Translations under genes and position numbers: made by a program
Part shown: positions 35,571 to 47,704 of the stretch, one piece after another
Position numbering within the stretch: position 1 is the stretch's first letter
Layout of the letters: every line of letters begins with the position of its first letter
Notes under the pieces: generated by a model
The model's database searches: none
Seen by the model: the letters and a program-made list of their open reading frames with translations, nothing else
Told to the model about the DNA's origin: nothing
Origin: Sorex araneus
Taxonomy: Eukaryota; Chordata; Mammalia; Eulipotyphla; Soricidae
Direction of reading: 5' to 3'
Assembly (NCBI RefSeq): GCF_027595985.1
Contig: NC_073313.1
Span: 80,127,994-80,191,993, forward strand
Length of the DNA: 64,000 bases

Positions 35571-36214
35571 TGCAGGCCACTTTGTCACCAGGAGACCTCT
35601 CTGTGACTGGCAGCAGGTGGTCTCATACCACGTTCCTGCTGCCTGCCATGAGGGTGCAGTACGGGACCCAAGAGCCTTACCCCATGGTAGGCGCAAATTG
35701 CCCCAGTCATTATCCCAGGGGCTTCCTCAACGGGCCAAACCGGGGGCTCCCAGGATCCCAGGAGGAGGGGGTGCTGGCTGTGATGAAGGCTGGCTGAGCG
35801 AGGCTCGGGACAGCACGGTGGGCTCCATGGAGGAGGCCCCAGGGAAGCCTGTGTGAGGATGCAGCGTGTGGTCACCATGAGGAGCCAGCCCGACTAAAGG
35901 ACTGGTCTCACCTGTCGCCAAGCGCTCCCAAGGCTCAGATCCCCTGGCTAGGAGGTGCTCCTCAGTGTCTGCCGAAGTGGCTGGAGCCCAGGACCTGCCA
36001 GAACCCCGAGCTTCCCCCTCTCTGTCGAGATGGGCTGGCCGAGCCCCTGAGGGTCCCACACTCAGTCCAGGGATCATGGAGCCCTGTTGGCTGAGATGGG
36101 AAAGATCTGGCCATAGGCTGGGTCTGAGGCCCCCGATGAAGGCAGGAAGTGAGCTAAGGAAAAGTAGCCCTCTTACCTGGACAGGTAAGGACTCTCCAGG
36201 CTGGAGTCAAGGTT
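35571..36214. other. no recognised feature
   Basis: Moderately GC-rich; ORFs overlap on both strands without a domain. No repeat identified. Confidence 0.45.
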
Positions 36215-36400
36215 AATGTCCTAGACAGACGCTTCATGAGCTCGATTCCCACAGCGTGTCCAGCGACTCTCCCTTTCTGGATAACGCAGCCGTCAGTCAT
36301 TCAAATGATTTTATAGCCTTAGCAGGATTTCTGCCAGCTATGGAGAAGCAGCCCTGCTAGGAGACACTGAGTTTCATTTGAGGATGTCTTGAACACTCTT
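36215..36400. repeat. unclassified dispersed repeat, copy 1
   Basis: Shares ordered words with 47425-47630: 'gagctYgattccca', 'tctcccttt', 'ataac', 'cagtcatt'/'gggctcag', 'tatggag'/'ccagcc', 'gaaactgagtttSatt'-like and 'ttgaggatgt'. Both copies are diverged. Class unknown. Confidence 0.45.
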
Positions 36401-37360
36401 TGTTCTGTGTGAGCTAATCTGTAAAGCCCTCTGCGTATGTAGACCAGCTTTCCCTTTTCCTTGGGGCCACAGATTCTCCTGAGCTCTCCAAGCCCTCCAT
36501 GTCTATGCAGAAGTAGACTTTATGATCGAGCTCACCATCTCCATGTGGTTCTTTAATATGCACCCATTCGGGTCAGAGGTGTGCTCTTTACACATGGCAA
36601 ACTCAGACACCTTCCATCTTGTGATGCTAAATTCCCGGATAGAAGATCAGCTCACTTTCCCGAGGCCCTCATCTTGCTATTTCATTGCTTCATCTTGTGA
36701 GTAGTGTCACCCAGCTTGTGGGTCTATCCGTTTAGGGGTTGGGGACCCATTTAATCCTGGGCCCTGTCTCTCAACCTTCCCCCTGCCTGTATATGTCAGA
36801 GATATCTACCTCATCCCTAACTCTCACCCATTTAAGGCCATACCAGATATATGTTGGCATAGAGCTTCGGTGGATGTACCTCGAACATTCATTGAAAGGC
36901 TCCACTTATTTGTGAGGAAGCTCCTTAGATGCTTCGAGCCTCCATTCGTCCTCTCATCTTTCATTCTGGGGACAAACTCCTAGAGTGTCTGAACTCACAT
37001 ATCCTTCCCTCTCAGATTTTCCTTTAATTCAGGCCCATTTCTCCAAAAGGAGAAATCCACCCAGCCAACTTCCTCTGGTCATGTCAAAGAGCTCCCCTGC
37101 TGACTTTCTGCCCCTTCAGTCTCAATCAAATCACTTGGTACTTTTTATAGTACAGCTTGGCCACCTCACGCACTGGACAGGGGAGGTCTGAGTCTCAATT
37201 GGCACCGTGGTCTCTCAATGATAATAGTCTGCTCCAGTTCTCATCATTTGGCAAACTGAAGAGTAAATATCGTTAACATCCTCATGTTGGTGCTCTCTTT
37301 GATCTGAAACCTGTCACAATCCTGCCTCTCTCTTTTCTAAACCTTCATGTAGAAAATTTT
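36401..37360. other. no recognised feature
   Basis: No supported ORF. It may be a continuation of an old repeat, which I cannot name. Confidence 0.4.
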
Positions 37361-37361
37361 T

Positions 37362-38892
37362 TAAATGTTTTATTGGATCACCGTGAGTTACGATTACAAA
37401 CTTGCATGATTACATTTCATTCAAACAATGCTCAAGCACCCATCCCTCCACCAGTTCACCTTTTCCACCACCATTGTTCCCAGTGTCCCAACCGCCACTC
37501 CCACCCCACCCTACTCCCTGCCTCTGTGGCAGGTACAATACTTCTTATGCTCTCTCTCTCTAATTTTGGGAATTGTGATTTGCAATGCAGATACTAAGAG
37601 GCCATCGTTTTTGGTCCTTGGTCTACTTTCTGCAAATATCTCCCATCCTGGGTGATCCCTTCAATCATCATTTACTTAGTGGTTCCTTCTTCATTGCAAC
37701 TGCCTTTCTCCCCAGTACATGGGACCATCTTCCAAACCATGGCATTTGGAAGCCCTTATCTGGCCCTTATCTCTATGTCCTTAGGGGTTATTCTCATGTT
37801 ATGCTACTTTATATTCCACAAATAAGTGCAGTCATTTAATGTCTGTTCCTCTCTTTCTGACTAATTATGCTTAGAATGATACTCTTCATATCCATCCACT
37901 TAGATGCAAATTTAATGATTTCATCTTGCGAAGCTGAGGTGGAGCCATGGCAGGCTCCACTTTAAGACCGAAACTCAGCAGGCCTAAGTTTCAGTATCCC
38001 TTATCAGAAAGTCCTGACTTCTCGAAAACAATATCACCCTGGGCAGATAAACCGCCCCCTGGCAACAGCCTATCAGAGTAGGGGGCATAGGCAGTGGCGC
38101 CCAGCCAAGTAGAAAGGGCCTAGGGATTGGAGTCACCGGACCATACAGGGGCCAGAATTGGAAACATAGTGCCAGTTCCTAGAAAAATGCTGTTATGTAA
38201 TCAAAACCTATGTAAACTGCCTAGAATTTGTAGTCGGGGTCCTTGTCCAGACTCCACTGTGTTGGATGAGACTTGGACCCTAGCTCAAACTAGCAATAAA
38301 GGAGCCATGCATTTTCATCCTCATGTCTGGTCTCGTCAATGTGTGAGGGAAACTCCCTTCCCGACACATAATAATCTCTTCTAATAGCTGCATAGTATTC
38401 CATTGTATAGATGTACAAGAGTTTCTTTAACCAGTCATGTTTCTGGGCACTCGAGTTTTTTGCAGATTCTGGCTGTTGTAAACTGTGCTGCAATAAACAT
38501 ACAAGTGCAGATGTCATTTCTACTGTATTTTTGTTTGCATCTCTGGGATATATTCCCAGGAGTGTTATTGCTGGGTCATATGGAAGCCCAGTTTCTAGTT
38601 TTTGGAGGAATTTCCATATTGTTTTCCAAAAAGGCTGGACCAGTCAGCATTCACACCAACAATGAATGAGAGTCACTTTCTCCTCGAATCCACACCAGCA
38701 CTGGTTGTTCTTGTTCTTATTGAGGTGTGTCAGTTTCTCTGGTGTGAGATGATACCTCATTGTTGTTTTGGTTTGCATCTCCCTGATAATTAGCGATGTC
38801 AAGCATTTTTTCATGTGCCTTTTGGCCATTTGAATTTTTTTGTGGAGGTCTCTGTTCATTTCTTCTTCCCACTTTTGAATGGGGCTAGAATG
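37362..38892 (-). mobile_element. L1 3' end split by a solo LTR
   Basis: Antisense L1 3' UTR at 37362-37926; ORF2 C-terminus resumes at 38373-38892 (minus-strand QTKTTMRYHLTPEKL, NKNNQCWCGFEEKVTLIHCW). The interruption is the LTR at 37927-38372. Confidence 0.88.
37927..38372 (+). mobile_element. solo LTR of an endogenous retrovirus (gamma-type/ERV1-like)
   Basis: About 445 bp inserted in L1, flanked by ATCT (37923-37926, 38373-38376). It begins TGCGAAGC, ends near CGACACA, and carries AATAAA at 38295-38300. Just upstream is the 'cggggtccttgtcc' and 'gagacttggaccctagctca' layout typical of ERV1 LTR R regions. No internal proviral genes are present. Confidence 0.75.
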
Positions 38893-38967
38893 CAAAGGAG
38901 AAGAGAAGCTCCGGCTGAGCCCTTGCCCAGAAACTAAAAAAAAGTTTTATTAAAAAATTCATTATCA

Positions 38968-39052
38968 GTAGTAATTCCTGAGTGCAGAGCTAGGAGTAAC
39001 CCCTGAGCATTGCCAGGTGTGACACAAAAAACCAAAACCCCCAAAAAAGGCT
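38968..39052 (+). mobile_element. short-family SINE tail fragment
   Basis: 'agtaattcctgagtgcagag', 'taggagtaacccctgagcat', 'gtgtgacacaaaaaacc'; the tRNA head is missing. Confidence 0.85.
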
Positions 39053-39054
39053 TG

Positions 39055-40040
39055 CTCCTAAACATAATTTATTTTTTAAAATTTGTCTCTTTCAACACTG
39101 TATTTCCTACAATCTGCATCCCATCTCTCCCGCGCACTCCTTGACCAGACTGTAACAATTTGAGAGAACAGAAGGCTTCCCACAGTCAGCCTCCTCCCGC
39201 TCAGCTGAATCTCAGAGCAGCCTTATACAACGTGCGCCCATCTGTTGCACTGGACACAGTTGTGCAGGTGAATGACAGTGGGAGTCGGGCACAACAGGAC
39301 TCCATGAAAACCATAAGAAAAATCCATCAGAGCCAGGCTGGCCCATGGCTGCTTCTCCTGCCAGCTCCTTGTGCTCTTGCTTGGACCCCAATTCCAGCCT
39401 GCCCCCATTCACACTGTCCTGCAGCCCAGAACGTGGGCCCCAGCACTCGTTCCAAGTCATACATGGGAACAGGTGTATCCTCAACACTAAAGGAGCCTCT
39501 GCCTGGGCCGTGGCCTCTGGGTGTGGAGAATGGTCACTGCGAGAGGGACTCTCCTTGGCACCCTGGGAGCAGGGGCCTGTCCGTCTTTCCAGAGCCCAGA
39601 GTCACAAGAAGAGCCTGGACAAGTATCGTGTGTGGGAGGATTACAGCGCTGTGCGCAACTCAGTGGACTGATGGCCCCAGTGATCATCCAGGCTCCCCTG
39701 GTGACACATCTAATTAGGCCAATAAGGGTCATTCCTGACGTCACAGGTAAGAGCTTTTATTCTTATCAATACTGGAGCCACTTTCTATGCCCTCCTCCTG
39801 CTCACAGGTCCCAGGGTCAAAGCCTCTCTCCTCCTCTCATTATCCACAATAGGGTCACTCGTTGTCATAGCAACAAATCTCTTTTCCACACACTGGAAAA
39901 TTTGTCTCCTTTGTCCTGATTGTTGTGGGGAGGGCAGGGAAGGGAACCGAGAGGAAGCCTGGGTCCTCCCGAGCTTCAGGGCCAGAGACAAGGAGTATGC
40001 AGGAGAGATGGGAGGCAGGTTGTACGCGATACAGAGTTGA
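39055..40040. other. no recognised feature
   Basis: Unique-looking, moderately GC-rich. The 185-codon frame at 39160-39717 overlaps other open frames on both strands and shows no domain, so I do not call it a gene. Confidence 0.45.
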
Positions 40041-40044
40041 AAGA

Positions 40045-41240
40045 GAGGAATTTCTTTTTACTTTTATTTATTTATTTATTTATTATTTATTTATTTATAT
40101 TAGTGAATCACCGTGAAACAAAGTTACAGACTTACAGGTTTTCATGATTACATTTCAGTCATACAATGATCGAGTACCCATCCCCCCACCAGTGCCCATT
40201 TTCCACCACCAACGATCCCAGCATCCCTCCCATCACCCTCACCCTGTCCCCTTCACCTCACCCTGCCTCTGTGGCAGGGTATTCCCATTTGCTCGCTCTC
40301 TCTTTCTGGGTGTTGTGATTTGCTACAGAGGTATTAAGTAGGCATCATTGTTCAGTCTATAGTCTATTTTCAGCCCGTATCTCCCATCCCTAGTGGGCCC
40401 GCCTAGGACCCTTTGCTTTGTGATCCCTTCTTTGTCAGATCTGCTTCTTCACCTAGCATGTGAGGTCAGCTTCCAAGCTGTGGAGTACTCCTCTTGGTAC
40501 TTATCTCTACTATTCTTGGGTGTTGTTAGTCTCCCATTCTGTTACTTTATTCCACAAATGAGTGCAATCTTTCTATGTCTGTCCCTCTATTTCTGACTCA
40601 TTTCACTCAGCATGATACTTTCCATGTTGATCTATCTATATGCAAATTTCATGACTTCATCTTTTCTAACAGCTGCATAGTATTCCACTGTGTAGATGTA
40701 CCAAAGTTTCTGTTCTCGGGCACTCGGTTTTTTTCCAGATTCTGACTATTGTGAACAGTGCTGCAATGAACATATAGGTGCAGATGTCACTTTTACTATA
40801 CTTTTTTCCATCTCTGGGATATATTCCCAGAAGTGAAAAAGAAGATGGGAGGCATCACCTTCCCCAACCTCAAGCTCTACTACAAAGCAGTAATAATTAA
40901 AACCGCATGGTACTAGAACAAAGGCAGAGCAGTGGACCAATGGAACAGGGTAGAATATCCTTACACACAACCTCAAATATGTGATCATCTAATCTTTGAT
41001 AAGGGAGCAAGAAATGTAAAGTGGAGCAAGGAAAGCCTCTTTAACAAATGGCAACACTGGACATGCAACAAAATGGGCTCAGACTTCTACCTAACACCAT
41101 GCACAAAAGTCAGATAAAAATGGATTAAAGACCTCAACATTAGACCAGAATCCATAAGGTACATTGAAGACAAGGTCAGCAAAACCCTTCACGACATTGA
41201 AGTTACAGGTATTTTCAAAGAGGACCAGTCAGTTAGGTGT
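40045..41240 (-). mobile_element. L1 with 5' inversion (twin priming)
   Basis: 40045-40835 is the antisense L1 3' end, preceded at its tail side by an (ATTT)n-like tract (40062-40100). At about 40836 it switches to sense L1 ORF2 (40836-41240: [20 protein letters not shown], 'SKESLFNK', 'IRYIEDKVSKTLHDIE'). The 5' segment comes from further upstream in ORF2 than the 3' segment, as expected from twin priming with loss at the junction. A 217-codon ORF piece in 25530-26020 gives the uninterrupted reference order. Target-site duplication not established. Confidence 0.8.
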
Positions 41241-41489
41241 AGAATCTTAAACAAGTCTCAACCACCCGCAGCTAGTCCCTGTGCTACGAGCAACTCCTAT
41301 GACCTCCTGAAAGCACCTCAGATGCACCAACGTTATATGTACCTCTGAGTCTCACACTAACGTAAAACTGCTCTTCTAATGCCTAGGGCTTAATCCACAG
41401 TACTGCATATTTTCCCTGATCAAAGTCCACTTTTCCATTTTTATCGATTATCTGAATCATTTTAAATGTTATATAATTTACTCCCCGCC

Positions 41490-41640
41490 CCATTTTTATT
41501 CAGGTACCATGATTTACAGTACTGGTAGTGATAGGTTCATCCTTACAGTGTTCCAGCATCAAGCCCACTGACAATGCCCTCATCCCTCCACCAATGTGCC
41601 AAGGACCACCGACCACCACTCTCTGCCCTACCTAGTAAGC
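41490..41640 (-). mobile_element. L1 3' end, old
   Basis: 'ccctcatccctccaccaatg' and 'caggtaccatgatttacagt' in antisense L1 3' UTR order. Confidence 0.6.
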
Positions 41641-41814
41641 TTCTTATAGACCAAATCTCCAGTTCTACTGCCTTTTTTGGACTAAAATTCAGGGTTTTAT
41701 TTATTTCTTCAGAAAATGTGAAGATTTTATATTTTCTCTTAATATTGGAAAAAATATAATGTATAGGTGCTATTCCAAGTGTTTTTATAAATTTTTATTA
41801 TTTCTTTTATTTAT

Positions 41815-42505
41815 TTATTTTAATTTTTTATTGAGTCACTGGCAAATAACACTTACAAAGCTGTTCATGATTAGGTTTCAGTCATACAGTTTTCTTTTTT
41901 TTAATTATTTTTTATTGAATCACTGTGAAATACAGTTACAAAGTTTTTGTATTTGATCCACCACCAAACCCCCGTATACCCCCCTCCCACTCGCCCTCTG
42001 CCTGTGTGGCAGACATTTTTCACTTTACTCTTTCCTTACTTTGATTACATTCAATTTTCAACAGGAATCTCACTATGATTATTTGGAGGTTTTCCTCCAA
42101 CAGTCAGACATGCTGGATGGCATCAATAGATTGTATGTTTTCATTTTTCAGAAAAGGTCTGGCTGCGTGGTTTGGAGATGTCCCAGTCCCGCATCCTGGA
42201 GCCGTGTTAGTTGCTGCTCAGTGTCGCCGGGGCTCCATCTAGAGAAGGCATGCTGGCTGTACCTCCTCCATCTGGCTTCCCGGTGTTGCTGGCCCGGTAT
42301 GGGGTCCAGAGCATTCTTCGGCCTGCGTGGCTTACCGGAAAGCCTGGATTCTTCTCTGTTGAATGTGGCAAGATGGCGCCGAGGGTGAGTCGAGGGTGTG
42401 ACTTCCGGGAGTCATACAGTTTTCTAACACCTATCTCTCCACCAGTGCACATTTCCCATCACCAGTGTCCCCAATTTCTTTCCCATCACCCCCAACCCCC
42501 AGCAA
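41815..42505 (-). mobile_element. older L1 3' end carrying a later composite insertion
   Basis: 'attgagtcactggcaaataa', 'gattaggtttcagtcataca' at 41825-41895, continuing at 42410 with 'ctaacacctatctctccacc' and 'gtgcacatttcccatcacca'. Confidence 0.85.
41896..42409 (-). mobile_element. L1-derived composite non-autonomous element, copy 3 (short form)
   Basis: 514 bp with a perfect 16-bp target-site duplication 'agtcatacagttttct' (41880-41895, 42410-42425). On the minus strand the 3' terminus is L1-like ('tttattgaatcactgtgaaa' in antisense). The 5' block (42160-42409) matches the 5' block of the 6736-8100 element ('gtacctcctccatctggctt', 'ggggtccagagcattcttcg') and includes CAAGATGGCGCC at about 42370. 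None of the ~312-bp units is present. Shows that the ends alone suffice for mobility. Confidence 0.88.
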
Positions 42506-42555
42506 GAGGTAGGAGTAAGATCTGAGCACTGTTGGGTATAGCTCAACAAAAAAAA

Positions 42556-43012
42556 GAATTGTGCTTCCTTATGATTCAACAATTCCATGTCTTAGCATCT
42601 ATCCCAAGCACCCCAAAAACACTATTTTGAAAAGACCTTTTGGCTTCATGTTCACTGCAGCACTATTCACAATAGCTAAGACATGGAAACAACCCAAGTA
42701 CCCAAGGACCAAGGAATGGATAAAATCACTGTGGTCTATATACACAAGGGAGCTCTACCCAGCTGTACGAAAAGATGAGATCACACAATTTGCCTCTTTA
42801 TGGATGGTAATAGAGGGATCCATGCTGGGTGAAGTAATTCAGTAAAAAGAGGGACAGATACAGAATGATGTCTCTGATCTATGTGCTATAAAGAAACTCA
42901 GTAAGGGTGCACTAAATTGTCAGAGGCAGCAGAACTACAATTCATAATAGCCAGAAGCTGGAAACAACATGAGTGCCAGAGAACAGACGAATGGATAATG
43001 AAACTATAGTAC
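42556..43012 (+). mobile_element. L1 ORF2 C-terminal fragment, old
   Basis: Open frame 42561-42845 reads 'ALFTIAKTWKQPKYPRTKEW' and 'ELYPAVRKDEITQFASLWMV', the L1 ORF2 C-terminal region. Confidence 0.85.
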
Positions 43013-43140
43013 ATCCTACCTCTGTGCTCAGGGAACACTCCTGGCAGGTCTCAGAGGACCCTATGTGGTGCTGGGAATGAACCTGGGTCTGGTGTGTGGC
43101 AGGAAAGTGCCCTACACACTGTACTATCTTTCTAGTCCCT
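43012..43140 (-). mobile_element. short-family SINE fragment
   Basis: 'ggaacactcctggcaggtct', 'gtggtgctgggaatgaacct', 'tactatctttctagtccc'. Confidence 0.8.
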
Positions 43141-45440
43141 GAAACTCAAATTCTTAGCTTTCTCAGAAATGTCCATATTGTATTCCAAAGAGGGTGAACC
43201 AGTTGACATTCACACCAACAGTGGATGAAAGTTTCTTCTTTCCCAAATTCAAGACAGCATTGATTGTTTTTGTTCTTTTTGTTTGTATACCAGGATCACT
43301 GGTGTGAGGTGATATCTCACTGTTTCAATTTATATTTCTCTGATGAAAAGTGATGAAGAGCATCTTTTCATATTGGCTATAAATATGCCTTCTTTGAAGA
43401 AGTATCTTTCCTCTTTACCCCATTTTCCTTAGGGTCAGGTTTTTATTGCTGTTGCTAAGTTTTACAAGTGCTTTATACATCTTGGATATTAATCCTTCAC
43501 CAGGTGAGTGGTAGACAAATGCTTTCTCTCATCTATGGATTGTCCTTTTTATTCTAGACATCATTCATTTTTTTAGTAGATATTCTCCTTATTTTTATGT
43601 GGTCTGATTTATTTTTTGTTTGTTTGCTCCACCAATCATTAAATCATGACTCTAGTTTCCTTGCCATGAAGGGTTCTGTCAAATTTCCTCAATATAATTG
43701 GTGGATTCAGGTCTGAAAAAGAGGTCTTTAATCCATTTTGAATTGACTTTTGTGCAACAATTTTCCAGCACTATTTGTTGAAGGGGCTTTCCTCTCTCAT
43801 TCACGTTCCTGTCTCATTTGTCAAACACTAGTCAACATAATTCCAAGAGCCTACCTCTGGGCTCGCCATTCTCTTTCATTGCTCTGAGACTGTCTTTAGT
43901 CAGAACCACACTGTCTTAATTTTTTGTGATTTATAGCATCAATTAAAATTTGGGAAAGAAAAGCCTACCAACATTTTTGCCTAAGTTTGTTTTTTGCTAC
44001 TTGGGGGAGGTTATTTCTCAGTATAAATTTCAATAGTACTCAGTTTATGTTTCTAAAAATGCCATGGAAGTTTTATAGGGACTTTAATGCATCTGGGAAG
44101 CGTGGCCATTTTGACAATACTAATCCTTCTGATCCATGGACAGGAATGTGTCTCCATTTTATGTGTCTTCTGTTTCTCTTAGTAGTGAATTCCAGTTTTT
44201 TTTTTTGTGTAAGTTTTTCACCTCTTTGGTTAAGCATATTCCTAAGCACTTTGTTTTGCTTTTGTTTTGTTGCCACACCTGGCTGTGCTTAGGGCTTGCT
44301 TCTGGCTCTGCACTCAGAGATCACTCCTGGGGGTGCTGTAGTGTAGGACCATCTGCGAGCCAGAGACCAAATCTGGGTTGGCTGTGTGTAAGGCAAGCAT
44401 CCTGCCCACCATTCAATCTCTTCAGACTAGTACCTGGTTGTTTTTTGAGGCACCAGTTTGAATGGAATTTTTTATTTCTACCTTTTCTGCTTCAGTGTTT
44501 GCCTAGGAAAAGTCACCGATTTCTGTGTTGATTTTGTAGCCTGTCACTATATTGTACAAATTCATTAATTCTAGGAGGTTTTTTTAGTAGAGTCTGTAGG
44601 TTTTTTTTAAGTGTAGTATTATGCCATCTACAAATGGTGATAGTTCGGTTTCCTTTTCCCTAATATGGATTCCTCTAATATCTATGTCTTGCCTAATTGC
44701 TATGGAAAGGACTTTCAATACTGGAGTGAGTAAGAGTGCTAAGAGTGGATGAACTTGGAAAGGCTTTTGGTTTTTCACCATTGAGTAGGATGTTTTCAGA
44801 GGGTTTGTGATAAAGAGATTTAAATCTATCGGGGAAAGTTCCCTCTACCTCCATTTTATTGAGTCTTTGATATGAATGAGTGTTGGATCTTTCAATGAGT
44901 TCTCTGTATCAATTGACATAATCATATATTTTTATTTGTCCTTGTATTGCTATGATGTATTTTGTTGATTGACTTGCTTATATTAAGTCACCTGTATTTC
45001 TGGGTTAAATCTTACTTGATTGTGGTGTATGATACATTTAATGTCTTGTTGAATTCAATTCCTCAATATTATATTGAGGATCTTTGCAGTGAAATTGGTT
45101 TATAATTTTCTTAATTAGTTGTTTCTCTGTCTATTTTGGTACTGGGGTAATGTTACCTCATAGAAACTGTTTGGGGTGATTAATTTTTCTTCAACACTCT
45201 GTAAAGGCCTGCAAAGGGTTGTAAGTGGGTATTCTTTGAGGACTTAGAAGACCTCATGAGTAAACTCATCTTGTCCTAGACTTTTGTTTGGGATATTTCT
45301 CCTACCATTGTGCTGCTGTGAAACTGGTCAGTATAGGGAACAGAGTATTTGTGTTCATCTCCTGTCTAATTCAAATGATATATCTTCCATATTTATATTC
45401 AACAAAATGTTGATGGTTTGATGACTCTGTGCCTAAATTT
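43141..45440 (-). mobile_element. old L1 ORF2, long antisense copy
   Basis: About 2.3 kb of antisense ORF2 running from the C-terminal region ('tgtccatattgtattccaaa') back into the RT domain (45140-45300). Many stops and indels; interrupted by a SINE at 44255-44430. Confidence 0.82.
44255..44430 (-). mobile_element. short-family SINE
   Basis: 'gggcttgcttctggctctgc', 'agagatcactcctgggggtg', 'gtaaggcaagcatcctgccc'. Confidence 0.85.
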
Positions 45441-45444
45441 TGTG

Positions 45445-45950
45445 CTTAAGATGAATCCCACAAGTGCAAACCAATTCACAAATGGGTTATCAATGAATTT
45501 GTTCAGGACACTATTTGAATTTACACAATTTGAAGTCATCTTATATAGTCACTTCAATATGTTGTCCCAATGTAAACGTCAAGCTCATAGTTCACACCCA
45601 TTTTTCCATAGCATTAAAAAAGGCAGTTGAAACTCTAAATACCCACCGCCACTGCCAGTACCAATGGCAATATCCTGATTTCAGGGTTTGAGTCCCGGGC
45701 TCTCCTGACTATGGTCTTGTTCCTTATCCCTGCTAGTCTGAGCAACTGGTCAACAGTCCTGGCCACTTTGCATTCTCAGACAATTTCTCCTGAGTAACAT
45801 ACTAAATTCAATATCAAAATCGACATCATCCACAATTTGGACTTGAAGTTAATAGTTAGAGACCCAATCTTCATAAAAAAAAACAAACTACACGTAATTA
45901 TCCCATCTGCTTTCTATAGAAACCCAGAAGTACTGTCCAGTCTGACTTCC
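45445..45950. other. no recognised feature
   Basis: Unassigned; no supported ORF. Confidence 0.4.
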
Positions 45951-45954
45951 ATTG

Positions 45955-46115
45955 TCTTTGAGCCACACTTAGAGGTTCTCAGGGATTACTCTATGCTCTG
46001 TGCTCAGGGATGACTCCTGGTGTGGCTAAAGGGACTACAATAGGGTGCTGAGGATGCTGTTTGCGTTGGCTATGTGCCTGGTGAGTGTCCCATGAACTGT
46101 ACTATCTTTCCGGCC
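45955..46115 (-). mobile_element. short-family SINE, diverged
   Basis: 'agaggttctcagggattact', 'gggatgactcctggtgtggc', 'tactatctttccggcc'. Confidence 0.8.
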
Positions 46116-46474
46116 ATGTAGTTTTTGTCTTTTATCCCAAACTGCTTTAATTTCTCCCTCACTCTTAACTACTCACAACCAGCCATTTTACCTATTCTGT
46201 GAATAATGATCACAAATGTCTTCTCAGCTCTGCAAATACAAGCCTAAGAATGTCACCATTGCATGAGTAGGACAGTACCAACTGGCTCTGTCATTCGTGC
46301 TGCAGAGCCCATTTCTTTCTGTCCCAACATCTGCATCTGTGTGCAGGTATCTTTTCCTCTCTACCTAATAAGAATCCGGTTTGACAGCTACACCACAGTT
46401 CTAGTAATTGCACTTGGATAGTGAACTAAATGATATTTCTCTTACTTAACTGACCCATCAAAGGCAACCCACAA

Positions 46475-46620
46475 TTCTTTAACTATATTTTATTAAATAA
46501 CCATCATTAACAAAGTTCTTCATGGTAGTTTTATGCATACAACATTCTGACACCAGTCTCACCATGAGTGTCAAATTTCCTTTACCAATATCCCTGGATT
46601 CCATCCTACAGACCAAAGGA
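46475..46620 (-). mobile_element. L1 3' end, old
   Basis: 'catacaacattctgacacca' and 'gtctcaccatgagtgtcaaa', as at 15785. Confidence 0.6.
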
Positions 46621-46629
46621 GAAAGGCTT

Positions 46630-46790
46630 TTCTACCACACTTGACCATGCTCAGGGCTTAGTTCTGGCTCTCTGTTCAGGGATCACTCCTGGTGGGGCTC
46701 AGGGAACCATATGTAGTGCTGGGGATTGAGCCTGGGTCAACTGTGCTCAAGGTAAATGCCCTACCCACTATACTCTCATTCTGGCCCCAG
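46630..46790 (-). mobile_element. short-family SINE
   Basis: 'gggatcactcctggtggggc', 'gaaccatatgtagtgctggg', 'gattgagcctgggtcaa'. Confidence 0.87.
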
Positions 46791-46799
46791 GAGGCATAT

Positions 46800-47424
46800 T
46801 TTTTACTTGAGTTATTAAGAGTTTGGGTCTCATGCTTACAGTGCTGTTGGCTCTGTGGTTTAGATATATGCACATAACGCACCTCTACAGCACCAATGTG
46901 CTGACCTCACAATATTAAGCCAACCTACCTGGCAACTGGTATCAGAGGGATAGATGATATATAGAGATGTATAAGGAGGCAATTAAGCAATCAAAAAAGC
47001 AGCCCTCTTAATTTATCCTTGCTTTCACCCTAATCTAGTGCTCTGCTTCTGAATGGGTCTACTGGAAACTAAACATCTGATCTTGGTTCAGAGGCTGATA
47101 CCTTTCCTCCAACCACTGGCAGTCAATCTCCTGCTGTTAATACTTGATCCCTGCTTGCTAAGACATTTTTTTCTTTTTTATGCAGATGTTATAACAGATA
47201 GAGCATGTAGCTTGAACACATGGTGTTGAGATTCCATCCTGGACCTCCCCTCATCCCTGCTTCTTATCTAGATACATCTCTATGGCCTTCATAAGAGCAG
47301 GAATTAGAAACAGACGATGGGCCATCGTACCTACTCACAAGATTGCAAAACATAAGCATGAGGGAATGTTAGGGGAACCGGCTAAGTTGGAGCCTCAAGA
47401 GTTAAATTCCATCAAGATAGTGGC
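46800..47424. other. no gene; possible SINE remnant near 47185-47265
   Basis: 'gatagagcatgtagcttgaa' then 'gagattccatcctggacc' resembles a very old tRNA-SINE. Otherwise unassigned. Confidence 0.35.
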
Positions 47425-47630
47425 TTTGTGAGCTTGATTCCCAAGGTTTCTTGCAGAACAAAGAGTCCTATGCATCTCCCTTTACAGATAACTCAACCTT
47501 CAGGGCTCAGTTCCAAATAACTTTGCAAACTAAGCAGTACTTCTACTCTGGCTTTATGCCAGCCTCCAGAAAATGTGAGAAGAAACTGAGTTTGTTTTTG
47601 GTATTTCTTGAGGATTTAGAAGTAAGCTTC
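47425..47630. repeat. unclassified dispersed repeat, copy 2
   Basis: Colinear with 36215-36400 through 'gagcttgattccca', 'tctccctttacagataac', 'ttatgccagcc' and 'gaaactgagtttgtttttgg'. Class unknown. Confidence 0.45.
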
Positions 47631-47704
47631 CTGTCACTGTCTCCATGCTATTCTTTTACACTTTCCCACTTGGTCTCATATCTGATCTATCAACCATGGT
47701 GATA

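Noticed and set aside
39160..39717. 185-codon + strand ORF
   Set aside because: Overlapped by open frames on both strands; no domain, signal or conserved neighbour.
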